Below, piece by piece: positions 1 to 9,715 of a stretch of DNA of 64,000 bases (within the stretch, counting starts at the first letter, position 1; the number at the start of each line of letters is the position of its first letter). This DNA comes from Craterostigma plantagineum. Taxonomy: Eukaryota > Streptophyta > Magnoliopsida > Lamiales > Linderniaceae. The position numbers and the translations under genes are program-made. Location: contig JAPQWV010001576.1 in the NCBI GenBank assembly GCA_027422505.1, positions 1 to 64,000 on the forward strand, in the 5' to 3' direction. Below the pieces are notes generated by a model. It was not told where the DNA came from, did not search any database, and saw only the letters and a list, made by a program, of their open reading frames with translations.

Positions 1-167
1 TAATATAAAACATAATTTTTTCTAAAATAGTGACGGGACGGGGAATCCCCGTGGGGCGGGATCCCCGCGGGGACGGGGACGGGGACGCTATTCATCCCCG
101 TTTGCTTCGCGGGGACGGGGAACGGGGATTGGATCCCCGCCCCGAACCCGCCCCATTGACATCCCTA
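1..167. mobile_element. hAT-like MITE, right-hand part only
   Basis: The first 167 bases are a very G+C-rich array of GGGGACGGGGA-type motifs in both orientations. It ends in ATTGACATCCCTA, the reverse complement of TAGGGATGTCAAT. A TAGGG start is typical of hAT-superfamily terminal inverted repeats. The left terminus and the left target duplication lie outside the window, so the boundaries are half supported. It probably sits inside the CACTA element that fills 168-8213. Confidence 0.6.
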
Positions 168-705
168 TCCCTGCCCAGACCTCGCCGCCCCGCCCTGCCC
201 CACCCCTCCCTCCGCAGCCGCAGCCGCCGGCCCAAATTAAAAGTAGTATATTATTTTTGTAACCCTAATTTATTTAATTTGGGGAATTTAGGTCTGCTTT
301 CGAGTTCGGTTCCATATTGTGATTTAAGGTGCTATTAACGTCCTATACTATGTTAGAATCATATTGTTAAAAGAAATTGCGACCCGCCCGATGGTACCCG
401 ATGGGTTCGATTGTCGTGTACCCCAAATTTTTGTGCTTGGATAGTTATTTTTGTGCTTCGTGTTTGTTTGAAATTGCACATGTTTTGCGAATTTATTGTT
501 TCGTTAAGCTTAGATATGTTCAAGGTTTGCTCTGTTTTTCGTTAAGCCTTAGATATGTTCAAGGTTTGCTCTGTTTTCGTTAAGCTTAGATATGTTCAAG
601 GTTTGCTCATTTGGAGGAAACCTTAATGGTCCCCTGGGACCGTTTTTAAACATCCTCTATCGCTTTACGATGTATATTTATTTGTTATGTACTTAGGTGG
701 TTGGG
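168..705. other. 5' region of CACTA element, no gene seen
   Basis: This stretch lies between the hAT-like MITE and the first recognisable transposase codons. I see no coding region with family support. It contains a three-copy tandem repeat, listed separately. No CACTA terminus occurs here, so the left end of the CACTA element should lie left of the window. Confidence 0.5.
502..609. repeat. 38-bp direct tandem repeat, three copies
   Basis: The unit beginning CGTTAAGCTTAGATATG recurs at 502, 540 and 578, a period of 38 bp with one-base differences. It lies upstream of the first transposase codons of the CACTA element. It may be a subterminal binding-site array or simple slippage. Confidence 0.85.
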
Positions 706-3700
706 ATGGATCGGGTTTGGATGTCTAGTAAGTGAACAACGACCGAATATTTGAAGGGTGTAAAAGAGTTTATGAATTGTGCAGAGCAAAATCGTAGAAT
801 AAAGAAGCAATCCAAGATTTCATGTCCTTGTCGTAGTTTGTATTAACACAAAGTGGTGGAATAGTGAGATTGTTAGGGATCATCTGATAGTCTCGGGTTT
901 TAAAACCTGGTTATACAAATTGGATATGGCACGGTGAATCTGTAGCTGGTCGGGTGGATGAAGGATCTAGTACAAGAGTGCAACCCGAGGCAGATGTAGA
1001 TGTTTTAGCTGATAGTTATTCATCTGATAAATCTATTGAGTACATGCTCTGTGATGTTCAAGAGGATTTCGATGAACGTCTTTTGACAGTCTGGTTAGGG
1101 ACAATAGTATACCTTTGTACAACGGATGTTCTAAATATACAAAATTGTCTACTGTATTCAAATTGTTGAACAATAAGGCTAAATTTGGGATTTTAGATAA
1201 ATAATTCTCAACACTCTTAGGAACACTTGCCGATATGCTTCCCGATGGGAATGAACTTCCGGTGTCAACTTACGAGGCAAAGAAGCTGTTGTGCCCTTTG
1301 AACTTGCAGTACGAAAGAATACATGCGTGTCCCAACGACTGTGTACTATATAGAGGCGAGTATGAGTCCGCTGATAAATGTCCGACGTGTGACACTTGGC
1401 GTTACAAACGAAGGATGAAGTCAGTGGGGCTCCTGCTAAGGTTCTATAGTATTTGCCGATAATACCTAGATTTAAGCGAATGTTATCCACGCTAATGATG
1501 CTAAAATGCGTAGATGGCATGATGAGAAAAGGAAAAAGGATGGAAAATTGAGACATCCGACAGATTCTCCTCATTGGAGGAACATTGATTCGTTGTTTCC
1601 GACATTTGGAAATGAAGCACGAATTTAAGGCTTGGGCAGCCGTCACAGTACTTGGCCGTCACCTCACAGTACTTGGCCGTTGCTGCTTTGTATATACCAC
1701 TTCCCTCCTGGCTTTCGATGAAAAGAAAGCATATCATGCTTTCGTGTCTAATATCTGGTCCGAAACACCTGGTAATGACATTGACGTAAACTTGACTCCG
1801 TTAATTGAGGATCTAAAAATACTATGGTCCGAAGGCATCGAGGTGTACGATGCATACGCAAAATCAAGATTTACGCTTCGAGCTATGATATTTTGTACCA
1901 TCAATGATTTTCCAGCTTACGGGAATTTGTCTGGCTATAGTGTGAAGGGCAAGAAAGCATGTCCGATTTGTGGGGATGATACAGATAGCCATGGTTAAAC
2001 AATTGCAGGAAACACATTTACGTGGGCCATCGAAAATTCCTGTCGCATACCCACGAATACCGAACGAAGAAAAGCCGCTACCCGGCTGTTTCGGGAAGAG
2101 CGAGCTTTCAAGGGCTAAATTACCGTTGAAAGGCACCGAAGTGAGTGGCAACGTCGCAAACATAATGTCCAGTTTGGTAAGAAGTGTGAACCATCAAAAG
2201 ACGGTAGTGTTTGGAGCGGTCAATATTTTGGGAGCTCCCTTACTGGAAAAACCTCGACGTGATACATTGCATCGATGTTATGCATGTGGAGAAAAATATT
2301 TGTGATAGTATTGTGGGAACTCTTTTGAATATGCCAGGTAAGACGAAAGACGGACTTAAAGCAAGACAAGACATGGTCAAACTTCGAATGAGGCCTGAAC
2401 TAGCACCGATAGAACAAGGAAAGAGGACTTTTCTTCCATCGTCTTGCTTTACGCTGAGCAAGGCTGAGAAATTAAGTTTCTGCGAATGTCTTAAAGGTAT
2501 AAAAGTTCCCAGTTGATATGCTAGCAACATACGAAGATATGTCTCATTGAAGGATCTGAAGTTAGTCGGATACAAGTCTCATGACTGTCATGCACTGATG
2601 CAACATTTGTTGCCGATTGCATTCGTGGTATCATGCCTAAGCATGTTCGTCAATGCATATCGAAATTGTTCTTCTTTTTCAATGCTATATGCACAAAGTT
2701 CTTGATCCCGAGGTGCTAGATGAGCTGCAGGCTGATGTGGTAGATTGTGTCGGTTCGAAATGTTCTTTCCTCCGTCATTTTTCGATGTTATGGTGCATCT
2801 CGTCGTTCATTTAGTTCGAGAAATCAAGACATGTGGATCGGTGTACATGATATACATGTATCCTTTTGAACGATATATGAAGTTTCTCAAGGGATATGTT
2901 CGTAATCGATATCGACTTGAAGGTAGCATAGTTGAACGGTACACAAAAGAGGAGAATTGAGTTTTGCACTTCCTACTTGGCAAATGTTCATCGATAGGGT
3001 TGTCGACTTCTCGCCACGATGGACGAGCAATTGTCGAAACCACAGTTCATTATAGTATCAAGAGATTTATGGGAGTCAGCACAGTTTTTCGTCTTACGGC
3101 ATATTTCTGACGTGCATCCTTTCATGGAGGAACACATGGCTTCCTTACGACGAGAATATCCTATAGAAGCGAAATCTGGTACATAAAGGAGCATAACCGA
3201 TCTTTTCTATGTTGGTTCAGAACGAGGACGATCTCCGCGGAAATGGTTCAGATTGCAGTCAAATGATTAAGTGGCTTGCTTGGGGACCCGAATGGAATGT
3301 CGCAACATACGAAGGGTACGACATTAATGGGTATACTTTCTACACGAAGAAGCGAGACGATAGAAGCGCGTCGCAGAACAGTGGTCACACTAGTTGCATT
3401 GTCAAGAGAAGTTTCTCGTGGGAAAGATGCCCAAGTGTCGAGTAATGCAAGTTTCGTACTATGGGTTTATCGAAGAATCTGGGAACTAGTCTATACAAAC
3501 AATGCAAAATTTGTTTTACTTCGATGTAAATGGGTTGATAATAGACGAGGCGTTCGAATAGATCCCGAATTGGGATTTTCGATGGTTGATTTGCAAAAAT
3601 TGGGCTACACGGACGATCCTTTCATTCGGCAATTAGGGTTGCAAACGAATCGAATCGATCGAATATCGCAATATCCTATTATATTCGATGACAATCGAAT

Positions 3701-4440
3701 ACGTATACGAATAATTGAATATTTAATCGAATCATAAAATCGATTCTTATTCGGATTCGAATATTTTCTCGAATATTCGAATCGAATATCGAATATTTGT
3801 ATTCAAAGTCATCTTTTCTTTTTTATTTAATAAAATATAAACAATATTGTATTTAAAATATATATTGAATTATAATAAATTAAATGTAAACATATATTGA
3901 ATTAACATATTATTTTTAATGTTTTAGTGAGTTATCATATATGTGATATAAATTAATTATATTATATTTTATGTTATATTATTCGAATCTAATAATTCGA
4001 TTAGTTTTCGAATCGAATATTGTGATTTCATATTCGTATTCGTTTATTTCTCGAATAACAAAAAAATATTCTTATTCGGATTCGTATTCTAAATATTCGA
4101 ATTCAAATCTTAAATTTCGTATCGATCGCGAATCGAACCAAAAGTTCGATTCATTTGCAACCCTACTGGCAATGCAAGCTAAACAAGTATTCTAAGTACA
4201 AGATCCGGCTAATATTGGACGGCATATCGTCCTTCAAGGGAAGAAGAGTATTGTTGGTATTGTTGATGCGGACGATGAAAGGGAACATGACGAGAGCGAT
4301 GAACATTTCCGTTTCCTACCGTGTGGAACATGTCGCTATTCTGATGATGACGCAACTTTTCATAGATATATCATTCCAGACCACAACGAAGGAATGTATT
4401 GTTGAGAGCGTATGTTAAATCTTTTAAGTAAATTATTTTT
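706..4440 (+). pseudogene. Tnp2-type transposase, broken
   Basis: An ATG at 706 opens a transposase-associated N-terminal domain with MDRVWM, then EYLKGVKEFM and a CPC..C cysteine pattern, up to about 935. A Tnp2 core follows. Residues from 1235 include KKLLCPLNLQYERIHACPN and CPTCDTWRYKRR. Further blocks lie at about 1720-1990 (SVKGKKACPICGDDT), 2210-2510 (DVMHVEKNICDSIVGTLLN in a shifted frame) and 2745-2960. The C-terminal part, at 3460-4340, is split by a 532-bp MITE at 3634-4165. In-frame stops (for example TGA soon after 706) and several frame changes mean this copy does not encode a full transposase as read, although some breaks could be consensus errors. The family normally excises and moves CACTA elements in the nucleus. 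Confidence 0.85.
3634..4165. mobile_element. hAT-like MITE nested in Tnp2 transposase
   Basis: The 532-bp insert starts TAGGGTTGCAAACGAATCGA and ends with the near-perfect inverted copy (20 of 21 positions). It is flanked by an 8-bp target duplication, CTGGCAAT on the right and the same minus one T on the left (3627-3633). Removing it restores a continuous Tnp2 reading frame (..FI|LAMQAKQVF..), which confirms the boundaries. Both arms are packed with TTCGAATA-type palindromic motifs and the centre is nearly pure A+T. It has no coding capacity. Confidence 0.9.
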
Positions 4441-4478
4441 CAAATCGTGTCCCTTTTTCTACGAATTTTGACTGAATT

Positions 4479-6254
4479 GTGTTGAAATTAACTAAAATTA
4501 TTTTTTTGTGTGATTGTTTTTTTCAGGGACATATTCCTTACGACGAGATGTCTTCAGAGCATCCTACGTCTTCCTCGACGGGTAACGAGTCGAACGAGTC
4601 GGTTAAGCGTACGAGAGGTCCATATAACAACAAAGGCTTAAGAAGACGATTAAATCCGGAGTCCGACGAGTGCATTCTCCAGTTCGATGAGAAGGGTAAT
4701 GTTATTGCCCAGACCAAGATGCGAGGGCGAAGTTTAGCAACTACATCGGTCGTGTGGCGAAGGCGTAGGTGGGGACTTCATCATCATCATGGATTGATGC
4801 CAGATCGACCCCGGGCTCAAGGAGCGCTTTGGCAAGATTAAGGTGATTTAATTGATATAATTAATATATTAGAAAATATTAATTTGGTATATAATTAATT
4901 ATTATTCGGCAGACTACATGGAAGTTTGTCAGACGATCCGTTATCAAGGCAAAGGTCCTTAAGAAAGCTGGATCATTACGAAAAACTGGAACACAAGTAC
5001 AGTGCCAAGGAAAAGGAAAAAGCCCGAGCATGGAGGAACATGAGGGAGACCTCCCAATTTCAGGTAATAATATTGATTTTATTTTGTTTTTACTAAGAGC
5101 GATCTAAATTTGTGTTTATTCATATTGCAGGAAATTAGTGAGAAAGCTAGACAAAGTCAATCTCACAACATGTATCCTCACCATCTCGGCACGTGGGAGT
5201 ATAGAGGCCACATGGCCATTTGGGAAAAGAGGACCCGATTGCGAACCTCGCTAATTTTCCCACGAACTTGATAGCGCCGTTGAAAGAGGAAAGTGTACGA
5301 GGGGCAAACTTCATACGGAGTCGAACCGTAAGAACGGAAGATGGGTTGTTTATATTTCCATGTCACGCGAGCCGAGAGCTAGCCGAGAAACTAGTAAGTT
5401 TTACACTCCAATTCTATTTCTGCATAGATTTGACAAATTAATCATGTTTAACTAATAAACGATACAATTGGCAGGCACGGGTGAACGAAGAAGAGAGCCG
5501 AGGAGAATTTGTCCCCACGAGGCAACACGGTGTGTTGACAAAGGCTTTGGAAAGCCTGATCACAGCGGGCATCTTAGGGGTTTTCCTTCCCACTACTCCA
5601 CTCGAGATGTGTTCGGCAACCCTACCGACGGCCAAGGGGTTCTTGTAGCTTTGCGTCGATGGATCAGTTAAGGGCCGAGATGGAGGCCAGATTGAGAGAG
5701 GAGGTGAAGGCTGAGGTGGGGCCAGATTGAGAGGAGGTGAGGGCCGAGGTGAGGGCCAAGATGAGTGCAATATTCTCTCAAATGGGGATTGCTATGCCGA
5801 ACACGAACCAGGAACACAATTCCAATACCGGCGCCGACGTCCTAGCTCATACTGTCCGAAGTTCTTTTGGATCGCCTCACTCGATCCATTTCCCTCGTCA
5901 AACCCGTTTTGGTAAAACTTATATTTTTAACGTTTACAGTTAAACGTATCAGAATTATTTACATTAATATTTTCTTTATTTGAAATCGTATAGTATCCCA
6001 GGTCCGACTAGCGATTCGGAAAATCCACGGGGCCTTAGAAGTCGTCGCTCTTGGGACAGTCATCGAGGGCCGTGATAGTGTTCATCATGTCCCAGTGTCT
6101 AATCGAACGTCGTAGTCACCGTCGATCTCATAGCACGGAAAGGAGGGGGATATCTTCTCGTACAAACCTCGGAGCTTATGACGTTAGGAGTTGCACTGGG
6201 CAGCTTCGTACAGTGGCCCCACGATTTGGCATTATCGTCAAATGCGGTATGTAA
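4479..6254 (+). pseudogene. TnpA-like plant transposase (En/Spm Transposase_24 type), broken
   Basis: An ATG at 4550 (within the 4479 reading frame) starts a Ser/Thr-rich lead followed by KRTRGPYNNKGLRRRL, a block typical of the plant En/Spm accessory transposase family. Exons separated by apparent introns continue with a Lys/Glu-rich helix at 4920-5060, then EISEKARQSQSHNM and HHLGTWEYRGHMAIWEKR at 5135-5240. The 3' part (5480-5900) encodes repetitive RAE.RAEV coiled-coil residues. In CACTA elements this protein binds the subterminal repeats. Reading frames shift several times, so exon limits are approximate. Confidence 0.65.
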
Positions 6255-6300
6255 ATAGTATGTAATTTGATCAATAAAATAAATTAATTTGTATTTTCCT

Positions 6301-7650
6301 ATGTAGGCTTCTATGCCGACATTAGGAATTCTTCATTGGAGTCTAGCACTGTTCGGCGCACTAACGATTTTGCAGGTCTAGGCAAGTATTGTCGGTATGT
6401 ATTCGATGTCATCTCCTCTCGGAGTGATCGTTCTTTTGTATTCTCTATGAGAGATGTGTACTACAATCCGGGAGAGTGTCGTTAGATACCGGCACCGAGA
6501 TCACCGATATTGAGCACTTTATTTAAGGGCGAGAGCTTGGATTCCAGCATCATTAAACTTTTCTTGAGGTAGGTTCATTTAATTTAAGTTTGAATTTAAC
6601 GTTATATTTTATTGACTGTCGTCCATTGTAGGTATCTTCGTTTGGAATTGGCGCCGGAGATTGCGTGCTTCAACCCTAATCGGTTAAGCTGATGAAAATG
6701 ACTCCTCGGAAGTTGAATATATGACTAGAGTTTTCAAAAATTCGTATAACTCATCGACGTACTTCTTCGCGCCTTACTGTGAAGGGTAAGTATAAAATTT
6801 GCTTTATTATTTTTATATTTAAGTTTTTATTTTACATAGTATTTTTGTTGTATTTATAGTGGATCATTGGATACTGTTGGTCATCCATTATGCCTCGAAT
6901 ACTGTATATGTTTTCGATTCGTTGGCACCTAAGGTGGGGATCAGAAAGATTAGAATTCGTGATCACGTGAACAAGTAAGTGCAATATAAAAAACAACATG
7001 GTAACTTTTATTTTACAGATGCTTCTAATATATACTTCTCAATTTCAGTGCATTGAAGATTTCGACAATGTTTTGGAACGGCTCAAGTTATGAAGAAGTC
7101 TTCCTCTACTACTTGGAAAGCATGCAAGGTTCGCAATTCTTTTGAGCAATTTCTATCGAAATTATAACGATATTAGGTTAATATAATATGATCTTTGTTT
7201 AAACTTAGTGCCCACGCCAACCGGGTGATAGTCCAACTATGTGGAAACTTAGTCATGCGCTACGACATTGCGAGAACTATCGGCTATTAGACGCAAAATC
7301 TGACAAAGGTACGATAAAAGTTGAAGGATTGATATCAATACTCCCTCCGTCCCAAACTATTTTTACATTTTACTATCCCAAACAATTAATATATAATATT
7401 AATATTCTTAAAGATGTGTCAAAATATACACGTTTTTACCTTTTAATTGTACTATATTATTAAATATTCAGTTTCTTAATTCCCGTGCCAACTCCCAAAT
7501 GTCCATAAGCTTTGGACAGAGGAAGTATATCTAGTTGTAACTTTTACGAATCGTGTTCATGTTTAGGAATTGGAACACGCTGTCTACGTTAAAGAGACGT
7601 ATGAAGAAATTCGAGAGTTGTGGGCGAAGCACTTCTTGAAGTAGTCCTGC
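6301..7650 (+). pseudogene. Ulp1-like cysteine protease domain (peptidase C48) of CACTA element
   Basis: From 6863 one frame reads DHWILLVIHY then NTVYVFDSLAPKVG, matching the His- and Asp-bearing strands of Ulp1 SUMO proteases. After an intron, QPGD is followed in a shifted frame by LCGNLVMRYDIARTI, which carries the expected catalytic Cys. The His-Asp-Cys triad therefore looks present, but one frame change separates its parts. Capture of a Ulp1 domain is known in plant CACTA and Mutator-like elements; its role in transposition is unclear. A Stowaway MITE sits at 7341-7525, probably in an intron. Exon limits are approximate. Confidence 0.7.
7341..7525. mobile_element. Stowaway (Tc1/mariner) MITE
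   Basis: The left end, CTCCCTCCGTCCCAAA, is preceded by TA (7339-7340). The right end is its imperfect inverted copy, TTTGGACAGAGGAAG, followed by TA. Total length is 185 bp, with an A+T-rich centre and no ORF. The CTCCCTCCGTCCC terminus and TA target are diagnostic of Stowaway. Confidence 0.92.
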
Positions 7651-7847
7651 AACAGAGCACATAGTTTTAGGTGAAGACTTTAAAAATCGTTTTGTAATTG
7701 TTCACTTGAGCTTTAGGTTGTTTGTGATTATATTATTGACATGTTTATGGTATATTGAGTTGAACTTTCTTATATTGTCGGGCTGCTTATTATATATACA
7801 GATTTTGGGTATTAAAAATAAATAAAATATTTAAAAAACAAATTTCC

Positions 7848-8112
7848 TATGGGCGACTGTTGCCAAACAAAGGTCGCCAATACTGAATTATGGGCGACTG
7901 TTTCGGAACAAGAGTGGCCAATGATTAGACTATGGGCGACTGTTGTCGACAACAGTCGCCCATTCCTGTTTTATTTTATTTTTTTTTTGTTTCCATAACT
8001 ATGGGCGATTGTTATGAGAGAGCAGCAGTCGTTGATACCATCGATTATGATCGACTGTTACGGAACAACAGTCACCCGTAGTCGAGGTATAGGCGACTGT
8101 TACACAACGACG
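7848..8112. repeat. CACTA subterminal repeats
   Basis: Copies of TATGGGCGACTGTT occur at 7848, 7889, 7931, about 8000 and about 8088, with variants and inverted copies (AACAGTCGCCCAT at 7950). One pair forms a perfect GACTGTTGTCGACAACAGTC palindrome near 7938. Such arrays of 10-20 bp motifs in both orientations next to the terminus are the TnpA-type binding sites of CACTA elements. Confidence 0.85.
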
Positions 8113-8194
8113 TCAATAGCCCGATGTATGTGCGTCGGTGCCGTCGCCGACCCTTAGCAACATTCGCCCATACTTCATTACAACAGTCATCAAA

Positions 8195-8213
8195 GGTCCA
8201 TACTGTACTAGTG
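8195..8213 (-). repeat. CACTA terminal inverted repeat, right end
   Basis: Bases 8195-8213 are the reverse complement of CACTAGTACAGTATGGACC. The CACTA pentamer is the terminus of the superfamily and fixes the right boundary of the element. Confidence 0.88.
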
Positions 8214-9715
8214 CACGCCAACGATATATCTTGTAATTTATTTTAAAATATCCGGGGAGATCAAAATGTTGATGGGAAAGCCTTCACAAATCAATAAGCC
8301 AATTATCATGATACATAAATTCAAATTCAAATTAAATTTTAATGATCCTTTTTCATAATAAATAAACAAATAAGGTTTTTTTCTTGACCATCAACATCGA
8401 AATATGGAATCAGTGGGTTACCACGTCCCAAAGATGAGTTTGACGGATTGTCTTGTTTGCATTATCGTCCAAGAATCCCAAGTTTGACTCGTTTGAATAA
8501 ATTAGGGTTTGAATATCAAGTGGAACATAATTCATTACCTAAAGTAATAGATCAAAGTGTCCGGCTTATCACATCTTCAAAATGAGTTTGTGGGTCCACT
8601 CGAGTTGGAGTGCTTAACTTTTGCAGTTTGCATAGACTTGAGGTTCTACACATTACAGAAACATTAGTCGTATTGGATGTTGGAGTCACCACTGATGTAC
8701 ATATTCTCTTCAAACTGCTTGGTCGAATAGTGTGTATGATGGTCGTTCCATAGTCGACCATCTAATTGAAGTGTGCCGATAACTTGGTGACTTAGAAGGA
8801 GACAAGTAATATACATATTATATATGCGTGTGTGTGTTTGCAAATGAAGAAAATGAACACGTTCAAATATTGAGTAAAGAATTATTTTTTAACCCTAGAG
8901 TATCCATGCCATTGGCTTACGCCGCACATTCCTGGAATGTGATTAATCTCTAGGGTTAGGGAAGCCCGTCAGAAATTTACCAATATATAGTTATGGGATA
9001 ACACCCCATGGGACAACTCGAGAAATTGTGAGAAGTGGTTTGATCCATGACCTAGCCCACAAATTCTTAAGGCCTCGTCCTTGATCACTATACCGATACG
9101 ACCCATTGGCAAAGGAATCCAAGAATGTAAAAATTATAAATTGGTAAGAATAGATATAGAAAATGATTGGATTTATGCGGATAGAATGGATTGTTGGGTG
9201 TCAAATTAAAGAAAAGTGTCATGTATGTAAGTTTGTGTGCTAATTCCCTCTATTGTTAATTGGTTTTAGAGAGAAACTCACAAGTTTATATGGATTATAA
9301 TTGGGCCTGAAAAAATCCTAATCTTAGATATCAATTATTATCTAATTCCTGAAAATTAAGTATAATAGCATGTTTAAAAACTGTCAAATTGGATGGTTAG
9401 TTACAATTTTATCCTTAATATTTTATTTTTGTACAATTTTATTTTCTTGAATTAATAATGTATCTTTAAACATAATACTATTGAATGTTAAAGAGATATA
9501 TTTTGTTATATTTTCACATACGCTAAGATACTAGTATTAATTAACTTTCTACAATTCTCAGTTAAGCACATCGAAGAGAATTAACGGATGAAAGACCAAT
9601 ATATTTCGAACTGAAAGTCCAGCCCAAGTGTTAAAGCCCAGTGCTGGCACATCCAATCTGTTATATTGTACGACCAACGCCGAGTTGGTAGAACAGAAAG
9701 GCGGCAAATCATCCA
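8214..9715. other. Intergenic region upstream of HISN4
   Basis: No gene is supported here. A stretch at 8560-8760 reads, across frames, like a leucine-spaced fragment (LEVLHITETLVVLDVG), perhaps a relic of an LRR protein, but I cannot assign it. A 67-bp imperfect inverted repeat lies at 8891-8957. The last few hundred bases are A+T-rich and should hold the HISN4 promoter. Confidence 0.5.
8891..8957. repeat. Inverted repeat with inner palindrome
   Basis: The ends AACCCTAGAG and CTCTAGGGTT are perfect inverted copies. The interior contains the perfect hairpin CACATTCC-T-GGAATGTG (8925-8941). Its function is unknown. Confidence 0.6.

Larger units (their letters stand above)
168..8213 (+). mobile_element. 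CACTA (En/Spm) DNA transposon, left end outside window
   Basis: The segment holds, in order, a transposase-associated N-terminal domain, a Tnp2-type transposase, a TnpA-like protein and an Ulp1-like cysteine protease. A fan of subterminal repeats follows, and the element ends at 8213 with the reverse complement of CACTAGTACAGTATGGACC, a classic CACTA terminus. The gene order (tnp2, then TnpA-like with a Ulp1 module) is known for plant CACTA elements. The copy is decayed: it has stops and frameshifts, and two MITEs are nested in it. The flanking bases after 8213 are CAC, the candidate 3-bp target duplication, but the left copy cannot be seen. Confidence 0.85.

Noticed and set aside
30..338. 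A 102-codon open frame rich in Gly, Asp, Arg and Pro at the window start
   Set aside because: It is a translation of the GGGGACGGGGA repeat arms of a hAT-like MITE and has no protein family features.
8552..8761. Minus-strand 69-codon frame, and leucine-spaced plus-strand residues
   Set aside because: Too short, frame-shifted and without a recognisable motif; left as unassigned.
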